In this document: piece after piece, positions 8,116-14,927 of the stretch
Position numbering within the stretch: position 1 is the first letter of the stretch
Layout of the letters: each line of letters opens with the position of its first letter
Source of the DNA: Polyangia bacterium
GTDB taxonomy: Bacteria > Myxococcota_A > Polyangia > Polyangiales > Polyangiaceae
Assembly: GCA_030433055.1 (NCBI GenBank)
Contig: JAUILJ010000074.1
Location: 1-15,154, forward strand
DNA: 15,154 nucleotides
Direction of reading: 5' to 3'
Position numbers and translations under genes: made by a program
Notes under the pieces: model-generated
What the model was told of the DNA's origin: nothing
Databases searched by the model: none
The model's input: only the letters and a program-made list of their open reading frames with translations

Positions 8116-8162
8116 ATTGCAGGACATCTGCAGGTTGCATGCAACTTGCAAACTCCTGCAAT
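8116..8162. promoter_or_regulatory. TGCA-rich nested inverted repeats, candidate operator
   Basis: Six TGCA cores occur in 43 bases (8118, 8129, 8136, 8140, 8147, 8157). The centre is a perfect 12-base palindrome, GTTGCATGCAAC (8134-8145). It is flanked by perfect 9-base inverted arms ATTGCAGGA (8116-8124) and TCCTGCAAT (8154-8162). The centre lies about 64 bases upstream of the predicted transcription start of the 917-residue gene, a usual place for an activator site. Binding protein unknown; no regulator gene is seen in the window apart from the kinase. Confidence 0.5.
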
Positions 8163-8168
8163 CCCCGG

Positions 8169-8177
8169 TGTGGATAA
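8169..8177 (-). other. Single perfect DnaA-box consensus
   Basis: TGTGGATAA on the plus strand is TTATCCACA on the minus strand, an exact match to the high-affinity DnaA box. It lies 7 bases past the TGCA cluster. TTTTCCCCA at 8375-8383 is a weaker look-alike. A single box far from dnaA, dnaN or gyrB is more likely a DnaA titration or regulatory site, or chance, than an origin. Confidence 0.35.
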
Positions 8178-8368
8178 CTTGTGATTTCAAGGGTTTCGGC
8201 TGCGCGTTCGAGAGCCCTACAGCGCGAACTCGGGGCTGCGGTCCCCGCCGGCAGCCCTCTAGCTCCTCTCCTCGCCGTCCAGGCCGGCGGATGCAGCCGA
8301 GGGGGCCGCCACTCGAAACGCGCCGCGTCTGACAGGGTTCGGAGGCTCGCTGAACGGCCGGCCAGTCC

Positions 8369-8391
8369 CACAGGTTTTCCCCAGACCTGTG
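8369..8391. promoter_or_regulatory. Inverted repeat CACAGGT-N9-ACCTGTG, candidate operator
   Basis: Perfect 7-base arms (8369-8375 and 8385-8391) flank a 9-base spacer TTTCCCCAG. An AT-rich patch (TATATG, then TAGGAT) follows at once on the plus strand, so the dyad could be an operator at a promoter for the ADC-like gene about 200 bases downstream. It could also form a small hairpin, but no T-tract follows. Confidence 0.35.
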
Positions 8392-8554
8392 TATATGTCC
8401 AGTGTAGGATTTCCAGCGGTCGAGTCCCCGGCTTCCGTTTGACCTCCCCTCGGCGCCACCACGTCGGGCTGGAGCGGGTCCCACCTGCCGCGCCGTGCCG
8501 CCGGCTTTGGTGGTGCCCCTAAGGAACTGCCGTCGCTCCAGGTTCCGGCGCCAG

Positions 8555-8621
8555 TGGAACGCGCTTCATGACGTCCAGGGGGATTCGGCCTTCACTGGAA
8601 TGCGCTTCATGAAGTCGAGGG
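8555..8621. repeat. 26-base direct repeat, period 41, over the ADC-like gene start
   Basis: Copies at 8555-8580 and 8596-8621 agree at 23 of 26 bases. Both share TGGAA, then GCGCTTCATGA, then GTC and AGGG. The second copy contains the perfect 10-base palindrome CTTCATGAAG (8605-8614) and both candidate ATG start codons; the first copy has CTTCATGACG. The period is not a multiple of three, so it is not a coding repeat. It could be a tandem operator or a small local duplication. Confidence 0.55.
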
Positions 8622-9325
8622 CGGCCCGCGGCTTCTTCCGGGCTAGCATCGTGCTGGTGGAACTGAGACCCGGGAATTCGCCGCCCAAGCCCTATCCGGC
8701 CCCCCCTTGGGATACGAGCGGGCGCGCCGTCTTCGTGCCCTATGTCACGCGTCGGCGTGACCTGGAGTTACCGCGCGGATTTGAGCCGGTGGCGCTCCGA
8801 GGGCGTTGCGTGGGCCTGTTGGCGTATGTGGTCTATGAGCCGCCCTCGCCGCTCACCTACCATGAGCTGATCTGGATGCCGTGCATGGTGCGAGTGAGGA
8901 GCGGCGGACGGGCGTTTCGGGGCTATTTCGTGAGTTTCATGTACGTCGATGACGAGACCACCCTGCGGGCTGGGCGGGAGCTGTGGTCGTTGCCCAAGAC
9001 CTGGGCGGACTTCTCCGAGTCTGACGCCGGCGTGGAGATCCGGGCGCACGATGGGACGCGGCTCGAGCTCGAGTATGGTTCACGGCTACCTGCCCTCCGC
9101 GCCAAGAGTCGCATGGCAACGCTTCAATCGTCGAACGCTGGGGTCGTCCAGTTTCGTGCGGAAATGAGCGGCGCGGTTCGACCTTGTCGGGCGCGGGTGA
9201 GCGACTTCGCCTCGGCGGAGCCGGGCTGGAAGAGCTTTCAGAGCGCCCGGCGCATGGGTCCACTGGGAGCCGAGCTGACCCGTTTTCGCTCCCTCATGTT
9301 GGCGCCAAACCTCCTGGAAGCATAG
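8600..9325 (+). CDS. Acetoacetate decarboxylase-like superfamily protein
   Basis: 241-residue cytosolic enzyme related to acetoacetate decarboxylase (ADC), close to the 244 residues typical of the family. Motifs in order: YPAPPWDTSGRAVFVPY (32-48), TYHELIWMPCMVRV (86-99, holding the conserved acidic residue Glu89), FVSFMYVDDETTLRAGRELW (110-129) and SLPKTWADF (130-138). Lys133 matches the Schiff-base Lys of clostridial ADC (GRELSAYPKK). The adjacent Lys that lowers its pKa in true ADC is Thr here, so the reaction may be an aldol, dehydration or other imine chemistry rather than decarboxylation; substrate unknown. I chose the ATG at 8600; ATG 8609 has GGA about 8 bases upstream and is equally possible. 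The frame is open back to a GTG at 8495, but the added residues look non-coding. It is convergent with the methyltransferase gene. Confidence 0.85.
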   Translation: MRFMKSRAARGFFRASIVLVELRPGNSPPKPYPAPPWDTSGRAVFVPYVTRRRDLELPRGFEPVALRGRCVGLLAYVVYEPPSPLTYHELIWMPCMVRVRSGGRAFRGYFVSFMYVDDETTLRAGRELWSLPKTWADFSESDAGVEIRAHDGTRLELEYGSRLPALRAKSRMATLQSSNAGVVQFRAEMSGAVRPCRARVSDFASAEPGWKSFQSARRMGPLGAELTRFRSLMLAPNLLEA

Positions 9326-9364
9326 CGCGCCCTCTCCCCTGAAAGCGACGAGGCTCCTGACCCG

Positions 9365-9380
9365 ATTGCCGCGAGGCAAT
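9365..9380. terminator. Short hairpin with GNRA-type loop between convergent genes
   Basis: ATTGCC (9365-9370) and GGCAAT (9375-9380) are a perfect 6-base stem closing a GCGA tetraloop, in the 64-base gap between the ADC-like stop and the methyltransferase stop. The position suits a shared terminator, but no T-tract follows on either strand, so the call is tentative. Confidence 0.35.
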
Positions 9381-9389
9381 GCGTGGCGG

Positions 9390-10127
9390 CTAGGCCTTGC
9401 GACGCCACACCGCCAGGCCTTCTCTACCCTCTCGCCCCGGATGACTACGGTCGACGGCGGCCAGTCGCTCCAGCTGGAATGAGCGATTGCTGGCGAGCAG
9501 GTGGCGCTCGTAGATCGCTCTGGAGAGCGGGAAGGGCGGGCCCTGGTCGCGGTCGACCTCGGTGCCCTCGACCAGCGGATACATCAGCGTGAGCAGCACG
9601 CCAGACGGACGCAGCAAGCGCTCCAGCGTCGCCGCCCATGCATCCCGTAGCCGCGGGGGAAGCGCGCAGAAGAAGGTGTAGTCCCAGATCAGATGATACC
9701 GGCCCCGGTGCGCGGGGTCGTCGGGCAGGCTGAAGAAGTCTCGAGTCAGGTAGTTGGTGGAGCCGGAGGTGAGATGCTCGGAGCGCAGCGCGGAGAACTT
9801 CTGCTCGGCGCTGGGGGCGAGATCGACTCCCGTTATATCACGGCCTGCTCTGGCCAGCGTGAACACGTCGTATCCGCTGCCCGCCCCCGGCACGAGCACG
9901 CGGTAGGGCGCCTCCGGCTGGACGCTCGACAAGAGCCCGGCGATTGTCCCATCCGAGTCGAGGGCCAGCAGCGTGGGGCTGGAGGCCCCGGCGTCCCAGC
10001 GAGTTCGCCCTTCTTGCCAGGCGCCTTCCCAGTCTACGTCGGCCCGCGCTGGCGCCTCCGAATGCGTAGCAGCGGCCTCTCCCACACCCTGCGCTCCAGC
10101 GCCCCGTGTTTCAGGCTCCGTCGACAT
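9390..10127 (-). CDS. TPMT-family class I SAM-dependent methyltransferase
   Basis: 245-residue cytosolic methyltransferase of the thiopurine S-methyltransferase family, which moves the methyl group of S-adenosylmethionine to sulfur, selenium or halide-type acceptors. An Ala/Glu-rich N-terminus (1-30) precedes the family opening DWEGAWQEGRTRWDAG (32-47). The SAM loop is VLVPGAGSGYD (77-87), motif II ITGVDLAP (98-105), and the diagnostic IWDYTFFCALPP spans 147-158. GVLLTLMYPL (176-185) is the late strand. Bacterial relatives act on thiols, tellurite or selenite, or are of unknown role, so the acceptor is not assigned. The ATG at 10127 has only a weak AGG upstream; the low-complexity start hints that the true start could be slightly further in. 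It is divergent from the Cys-rich lipoprotein with a gap of about 107 bases. Confidence 0.93.
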   Translation of the reverse strand: MSTEPETRGAGAQGVGEAAATHSEAPARADVDWEGAWQEGRTRWDAGASSPTLLALDSDGTIAGLLSSVQPEAPYRVLVPGAGSGYDVFTLARAGRDITGVDLAPSAEQKFSALRSEHLTSGSTNYLTRDFFSLPDDPAHRGRYHLIWDYTFFCALPPRLRDAWAATLERLLRPSGVLLTLMYPLVEGTEVDRDQGPPFPLSRAIYERHLLASNRSFQLERLAAVDRSHPGREGREGLAVWRRKA

Positions 10128-10215
10128 GGCCTGCGTGTACCACGCCCCGCTGCCAGCGGCGCCAACTGGCTTGGGTTTACCTCTGGCCCGCGAGGCGCCC
10201 CGTTTCCCCTCCGGG

Positions 10216-10224
10216 TGTGATAAT
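10216..10224 (+). promoter_or_regulatory. Possible extended -10 promoter of the Cys-rich lipoprotein gene
   Basis: TG-T-GATAAT (10216-10224) fits an extended -10 element (hexamer 5 of 6) inside a short AT-rich patch in an otherwise GC-rich 107-base divergent gap. No good -35 is seen. Transcription would begin near 10231, only a few bases before the GTG at 10235, which would leave almost no leader. Confidence 0.25.
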
Positions 10225-10234
10225 TTTGCAGGTT

Positions 10235-12430
10235 GTGTTGAGACTTAGCCGCGCTTTGCGCTCTCTCTTCGCGCTGGGCCTAGGCCTTGCGCTTGCTTCG
10301 GCGTGCTCCTCGGGAGACTCGGGGTCGACCTCCTCCAATGGAGGGGCCGGGGGTGAGGGTGGCACCTCGGGAGGCCAAGGGGGTAGCGAAGCCGACGCAA
10401 GCGCCGGCACGGCCGGTTTCGGCGCGACGGGTGGCAGCGGCGGCAATGGCGCGGTGGGCGGGGGTGGCTCTGGCGGCGTCGGCGGCGCCGCGGGTAGTTC
10501 CGCGGGGCAAGATGCTGGTAGCGACGCCGCGCAAGATGCTGCGGGGGGCGCCAGTGACGCCGCGATCGACGTCACGTGTACGAGCGACGAGAAGAAGTGC
10601 AACGGCACGTGTGTGAAGGTCGACGACCCCGACTTTGGATGCGGCATGGGGTGTTCGCCGTGCCCAATCCCTGGGGCCGTTTCTGCTTGCGATGCGGGCG
10701 CCTGCGTGATGGTCGGGTGTGCACCGGGCTTCGGAAACTGCAACCTCGACACCAGCGATGGTTGCGAAGTCAACTTGGACGCGGATCCCGCGAGCTGCGG
10801 AGCTTGCGGAAACATATGTGTCACGAACCACGGGACCGCAGGTTGCGCGTCGGGTAGCTGTACGGTTCAGAGCTGCGATGCAGGCTTCGATGACTGTGAC
10901 GGGGTTCCGCAGAACGGCTGCGAGGCGCGCACCAACGTGGACCCCAAGAACTGCGGGATGTGCGGCAAGACGTGCACCCCCACTCCCGGTGCCCAAGCAG
11001 TGTGTAACTCAGGGACCTGTGGCGAAAAAGCCTGCTTGGCTTTCCGTGGGGATTGCAACAACAACTCCCAGGACGCTTGCGAGACCAACCTGGTCATCGA
11101 TGACGACAACTGCGGATTCTGTGGCAACAAGTGCGACCTGCCCAATGCGGTGACGAAGTGCGACGCTGCCCAATGCGTCATCGATTCGTGCGTTGCACCC
11201 TTCGAGGACTGTGATGGAGATCCACGAAATGGCTGTGAGGTAGATACCAGCAAGCAGAACGCGCTGCACTGTGGAGCCTGCGACCGCGCATGCTCTGGAG
11301 CGGGCGTGGATACCGCGACGTGCGACGCTGGTGTCTGCACACCCTACTGCGCCTCCGGCTTCGGTGACTGCGCCCATCCCGCCTTCCCAGCCGCAGACGA
11401 TGGCTGTGAGCAGGACGTCCTGACGGATCCTGACAACTGCGGGGCTTGCGGGAGCGTGTGCACGCTGCCTGGCGCGGAGGCCGGGTGCGCCGGCGGAAAG
11501 TGCGTGGTGGCCAACTGCGCGACAGGCACCGGAGATTGCGACTCGGATCCGTTCAACGGCTGCGAGACTGACCTGCTGACCACCGAAGACCACTGCGGTG
11601 CATGTGGCCGAGCTTGTTCCGACACTGGGGTGGCATCCAAGCTGTGCAACGGGGGCTTGTGCGTGTCGGGTTGCTTGCCTGGCTTGGGAAACTGCAGCAC
11701 GCCCGCCGCGCCCAGCGCCGATGATGGGTGTGAGAGCGACGTCTCGTCCGATCCCCTCAACTGCGGCAGTTGCGGTCGCGCCTGCGGCACGACGAACGTC
11801 GTGAGCTTGGTGTGCGCCTCGGGCGCGTGCGCGAGTACCTGCGCAGCGGGCTTTGGCAACTGCGTTCAGCCGGGGCCGGGCGCCCTGGACGACGGCTGCG
11901 AGACCCCAGTTGGGAGCGACGACGTGAACTGTGGCGGGTGCGGGAACGATTGCACCCAGCAGGGGTCCCCGGCTGGCAGCCTGCGCTGCGGTTTCGTTAC
12001 CGCAGGAGAATGCGGCTGCGTGGGCAACTCCGGGCGCTGCAAGGTGGACTCCGGAACCAACCCCACCTGTTCGGCCAGCAGCGGCTTGTGCGTGTGCGGT
12101 GGAAACGAGTGCCGCCCAGGGGAAGCCTGCGTGGTGGGTGGCAGCGGAGATGAGTGCAGCTGTGAGGGCGGAGCTGGCTGTGCGGCTTCAGAGGTCTGCT
12201 GTCAGAGTGCGGGGGGCTGCGTGGACGTGAGCGCTGACCCAGATAACTGTGGTGCTTGCGCGCAGGCGTGTCCTACTGGGTTCGCATGCACCTCGGGGGC
12301 CTGCGGCTGCAGTGGCGACGCCAGCTGCAACGCAGGTAGCACTGGCACCTGTAGTGCCGGCGTGTGTAGCTGTGGGGGGACTACTTGCGCTCCCGGCCAG
12401 CGTTGTCTGGCCAACGGTAGTTGTGGGTGA
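10235..12430 (+). CDS. Cys-rich tandem-module putative lipoprotein
   Basis: Predicted 731-residue surface protein. Residues 1-24 form a signal peptide (ALRSLFALGLGLALASAC) with lipobox-like ASAC (Cys24). A Gly/Ser/Ala stalk (about 25-110) follows, then a first partial Cys module, then seven near-identical modules of about 52 residues with eight Cys each (177-543), then an eighth divergent module and a C-terminal run of CxCGG-type segments (about 560-731, including CVCGGNEC and CSCGGTTC). Module signature: [DN]GCE, D-x-x-NCGACG, a variable middle, then GFGDC. The even Cys count suggests disulfide-bonded extracellular domains. Such proteins are common in Polyangia, where database labels are often unreliable; function unknown. 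Start: GTG 10235 or TTG 10238, both behind AGG at 10230; the frame opens earlier (10106), but that overlaps the divergent methyltransferase start and would bury the signal peptide. The protease gene follows 64 bases on. Confidence 0.88.
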   Translation: MLRLSRALRSLFALGLGLALASACSSGDSGSTSSNGGAGGEGGTSGGQGGSEADASAGTAGFGATGGSGGNGAVGGGGSGGVGGAAGSSAGQDAGSDAAQDAAGGASDAAIDVTCTSDEKKCNGTCVKVDDPDFGCGMGCSPCPIPGAVSACDAGACVMVGCAPGFGNCNLDTSDGCEVNLDADPASCGACGNICVTNHGTAGCASGSCTVQSCDAGFDDCDGVPQNGCEARTNVDPKNCGMCGKTCTPTPGAQAVCNSGTCGEKACLAFRGDCNNNSQDACETNLVIDDDNCGFCGNKCDLPNAVTKCDAAQCVIDSCVAPFEDCDGDPRNGCEVDTSKQNALHCGACDRACSGAGVDTATCDAGVCTPYCASGFGDCAHPAFPAADDGCEQDVLTDPDNCGACGSVCTLPGAEAGCAGGKCVVANCATGTGDCDSDPFNGCETDLLTTEDHCGACGRACSDTGVASKLCNGGLCVSGCLPGLGNCSTPAAPSADDGCESDVSSDPLNCGSCGRACGTTNVVSLVCASGACASTCAAGFGNCVQPGPGALDDGCETPVGSDDVNCGGCGNDCTQQGSPAGSLRCGFVTAGECGCVGNSGRCKVDSGTNPTCSASSGLCVCGGNECRPGEACVVGGSGDECSCEGGAGCAASEVCCQSAGGCVDVSADPDNCGACAQACPTGFACTSGACGCSGDASCNAGSTGTCSAGVCSCGGTTCAPGQRCLANGSCG
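10757..11863 (+). repeat. Seven tandem 8-Cys modules (protein repeat)
   Basis: Within the Cys-rich protein, seven consecutive units of about 52 codons each hold exactly eight Cys in the order C-x10..12-C-x2-C-x3-C-x8..10-C-x4-C-x3..4-C-x6-C. The units differ enough in DNA that this is an old duplication rather than a recent satellite. The unit after 11863 starts the same way (DDGCETPVGSDDVNCGGCG) but then breaks the pattern. Confidence 0.8.
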
Positions 12431-12494
12431 GTCGCGACGGTGTTGGCCCATTGCCTGTCTGGCGTGAGCCTCTCGGTGACGGACGGAGTGATAA

Positions 12495-14927
12495 ATGTCG
12501 ACGATCAAAGCGAGGGTGTGGCTGGTCCTGTGGACTCTGTGTGTCGCGTGCGGTGGGGGCACTCCAGAGGCTAGGCAAGCGGACGATGGGTCGCCCCAAG
12601 CGGGCCTCACCCCCAAATCCGAGGGGAGCGCAAAGACGGCACAGAAGATCCCCGAGAGCGGACGCGTCTCCAGCGAGAAGCTGATCGAGCGTCGAGCGTC
12701 GACCGCGCTCGCGCCGGACTCCCTCGACACGGTCAAGTCTCGCTCAAGGCCCCCGAAATCTTCCAAAGAAGTCTACCGGGTGGTGGTGCCGGCCACGGTG
12801 ATCATCCGGGTTCCTGGCGGAATGGGGAGTGGCGTCATCATCGACCCCGCTGGATGGGTGATCACCAATCATCATGTCGTCGCGGACGGCAAGCAGGAAG
12901 ACTTCCAGGTCAAAGTCGAGGTGCTCCTGGGCAAGCTGTCGAAAGACACCGGTGGCATGGAGCGGGACGAGAAGGCCCACGAGGCGATGGTGTACAAGGT
13001 CGACAAGCTGCGTGACCTGGCGCTGCTCAAGATCAAGGATCCGCCCGGAAAGCTACCGTACGTCAAGTTGGCGAAAGACAAGCCCGTGCCGGGAGACCAG
13101 GTCGTGTCCTTGGGACATGCGGGCGCTGGCATGCTGTGGGCGATCAAGGCTGGGCAGGTCTCTGCCTTGGGTAAGCTCTCGGAGCATTTGGCGACCCTCG
13201 CCAGCTTCAGCGAGGACGACAAGGAGGTGGAGAAGCGCTTCAAGGACTACCTCGACAAGCAGAACCTCGGCCTCGTGATCCAGTCGAGCTGCGAGATCCT
13301 TCCTGGAGACAGCGGTGGCCCCCTGGTGAACGTGCAGGGTGAGCTCGTTGGTCTCAATGCGTTCTCGAACAAGGACTCCAAGACAGGCGGTCTGCTGAGC
13401 TTTCACGTTCACCTCGACGAGGTGAAGAAGTTCGCTGCGGCCTACCCGCCGAAGCCCGAGCGCCTGCTGCCCGATCCCTGGCGCGAGGGTGGCGGTGACG
13501 TGGCGCTCGATGACGTGGATTTCGACGGCAGCGTCGACACCATGGTGCTGCACGGCCGCCAACCTTGCGTCTTTTGCCCCAGGGAAAGCGAAGCCGTGTT
13601 CGTCGACCTGGACGAGGACAGCTTCAAGGGGAAGTCGGCGCTCCCGAAGGTGGAGGACATCTACGAGAAGAAGGCCTTCGACGCTGAGCTGATGTTCCTG
13701 CGCGTGAAGTCCAACAGCTTCATCTGGTATGACACCGACAACGACGGCAGCTTCGACTTGCTGCTGTACGATGCCGGGACGACTGGGACCATCGACTCGG
13801 CGTACGATATCGACAAGTCTGGCGACCTAAAGGCTGTCGCGGTCAAGCGCCTGGGGCGCGCGGTGCGAGGCTCGGCGTTCAGCGACAAGGGGCTCGCGGA
13901 GCGCATGTCCCGCATTGCGTCCACGGTATTTCCCTCGAGCTTCATCGAGAGCCACGCCAAGGGCGAGTCCCAGTTGCCTGATCCGCTCGGAAATATCGGG
14001 AGCGGGACGCGCGGCGACCTCAACGATGACGGGCGCCCCGATGCGGTGCTGCTCTCCAGCCCTTTCTCCGCGCGCTTGCTGGTCGACGTAGACGGGAACG
14101 TTGCCCCGAGGCTGTCCTCCACGCCAAGCGTGGAGGAGCTGCGCTCACCGAGCATGGCAGTCGACTTCGAGCTGGCTCTGGTCAGCCAGGGGGATGAACT
14201 CTGGGCATGGTACGACACCGACGACGACGGACGGCATGACTTGGTGCTGCACTCGCCTGGGTCCCGTGTCTACGTCGCTGCCTCCGCATGGCATATCGAC
14301 GCGAGCGGCGGGCGGCGGGCGGCGCCAGAGCACATCGGGCGCAAGCTCATTCGACCCGCGCTGCTGCAGGACACCGGGCTGCGCGCGCAGTTCGAGACGA
14401 TGGCACAGAAGGGGCTGCTCGGGATCCTGTCTGCGAAAGGCGGCGACGGCATCGAGTCCTTCCCCGATCCAATCGACGACCACCGTGGGGCGGGCATGTC
14501 CCTGATGGATATCAAGGGGGCGAGCAAGACGGTGATCGCGGTCAACGGGCAGGGCAGTGACGGGTACTTGCTCGACCTCGACGAGAGCACGTTCCGTTCT
14601 ACTGCGCGCAAGAAGATCGACATCCCCAAGGCGATCAAAGACAAGAAGCTGGACCTCGAGCTGGCCTACTTCCAGCGCAACGGGTTCGCCTGGGTCTTCT
14701 ACGACACTAAGAACAAGGGTGCCTACGATCTGGTGTTGTACACTTCGAATCCGCGCGGAGGCAAAACTGAGCAAGCATTCCGCGTGGAGAAGGATGGGAA
14801 GGTGAGCCTGGACTCCGCGCTGGTCGGAAAGCCGCTGGTGCAGCCGAGCCTGCTCACCGGGCGATCGAAGTCCCGGCTGAAGAAGGTGGCGCCGGAGATC
14901 TTCTCGAGCTCGATGGTCGGCGAGTAG
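12495..14927 (+). CDS. Trypsin-like serine protease lipoprotein with three tandem C-terminal modules
   Basis: 810-residue envelope protein. Residues 1-19 look like a lipoprotein signal (VWLVLWTLCVAC, Cys19), followed by a polar linker to about 90. A trypsin/HtrA-type protease domain (about 95-315) has a complete catalytic triad: His127 in VITNHHVV, Asp174 in RDLALLKI and Ser273 in GDSGGPL. No PDZ domain follows. Instead, residues 325-805 hold three modules of about 160 residues, each opening with [LF]PDP (325, 494, 656), carrying an Asp-rich loop at the same place (YDTDNDGSFD 412, YDTDDDGRHD 573, YDTKNKGAYD 737) and ending in a GR/GK-x-L-x-x-P-type segment. The loops resemble calcium-binding DxDxDG sites; the third has lost acidic residues. 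The ATG has GGAG 6 bases upstream. It follows the Cys-rich gene by 64 bases and may share its transcript. Role in envelope proteolysis or quality control is inferred. Confidence 0.9.
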   Translation: MSTIKARVWLVLWTLCVACGGGTPEARQADDGSPQAGLTPKSEGSAKTAQKIPESGRVSSEKLIERRASTALAPDSLDTVKSRSRPPKSSKEVYRVVVPATVIIRVPGGMGSGVIIDPAGWVITNHHVVADGKQEDFQVKVEVLLGKLSKDTGGMERDEKAHEAMVYKVDKLRDLALLKIKDPPGKLPYVKLAKDKPVPGDQVVSLGHAGAGMLWAIKAGQVSALGKLSEHLATLASFSEDDKEVEKRFKDYLDKQNLGLVIQSSCEILPGDSGGPLVNVQGELVGLNAFSNKDSKTGGLLSFHVHLDEVKKFAAAYPPKPERLLPDPWREGGGDVALDDVDFDGSVDTMVLHGRQPCVFCPRESEAVFVDLDEDSFKGKSALPKVEDIYEKKAFDAELMFLRVKSNSFIWYDTDNDGSFDLLLYDAGTTGTIDSAYDIDKSGDLKAVAVKRLGRAVRGSAFSDKGLAERMSRIASTVFPSSFIESHAKGESQLPDPLGNIGSGTRGDLNDDGRPDAVLLSSPFSARLLVDVDGNVAPRLSSTPSVEELRSPSMAVDFELALVSQGDELWAWYDTDDDGRHDLVLHSPGSRVYVAASAWHIDASGGRRAAPEHIGRKLIRPALLQDTGLRAQFETMAQKGLLGILSAKGGDGIESFPDPIDDHRGAGMSLMDIKGASKTVIAVNGQGSDGYLLDLDESTFRSTARKKIDIPKAIKDKKLDLELAYFQRNGFAWVFYDTKNKGAYDLVLYTSNPRGGKTEQAFRVEKDGKVSLDSALVGKPLVQPSLLTGRSKSRLKKVAPEIFSSSMVGE
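13467..14909 (+). repeat. Three tandem ~160-residue modules in the protease tail
   Basis: Module starts at 13467, 13974 and 14460 ([LF]PDP). Each has an Asp-rich opening (for example DLNDDGRPDAVLL in the second), a LLVDVDG/LLDLDE-type strand, a long charged stretch, a [FW]xW-x-YDT loop followed by DLVLY or DLLLY, a conserved acidic-to-basic tail and a closing helix. Similarity is by eye at protein level. Confidence 0.7.

Larger units (their letters stand above)
8048..8599. other. Gene-free regulatory stretch between divergent genes
   Basis: About 550 bases lie between the divergent starts of the 917-residue gene and the ADC-like gene. The left third (8048-8200) is less GC-rich than the surroundings and holds the promoter-like and TGCA-rich elements listed separately. 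The middle (8200-8360) is GC-rich and shows nothing I can name. The right part holds a dyad followed by a TATATG/TAGGAT AT-rich patch (8392-8410) that could be a plus-strand promoter, then a repeat around the ADC-like start. Short open frames here on both strands have no domain, no ribosome site and Arg/Pro/Gly-rich noise-like composition, so I do not call a gene. Confidence 0.6.

Noticed and set aside
8083..8522. Open frames on both strands in the long intergenic region (133 codons minus, 113 codons plus)
   Set aside because: No ribosome site, no motif, random-looking composition, and they overlap each other and the regulatory repeats.
8495..8599. GTG start of the ADC-like gene at 8495
   Set aside because: The added 35 residues are Arg-rich and unlike ADC, there is no ribosome site, and the stretch contains the first copy of an out-of-frame repeat.
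8048..8600. Replication origin
   Set aside because: Only one perfect DnaA box and one poor look-alike; no dnaA, dnaN, gyrB, rpmH or parAB nearby and no AT-rich unwinding element or iteron series.
10106..10234. Extension of the Cys-rich gene to 10106
   Set aside because: It overlaps the divergent methyltransferase start and would place about 40 unrelated residues before a good signal peptide.
10177..10824. Pro-rich minus-strand open frame
   Set aside because: It is the reverse complement of the Gly/Ser-rich stalk and first Cys module, hence Pro/Ala-rich; an antisense shadow.
10235..12430. Tryptophan synthase alpha-type label often attached to such Cys-rich myxobacterial proteins
   Set aside because: No TIM-barrel or synthase motif is visible; the protein is a secreted array of 8-Cys modules.
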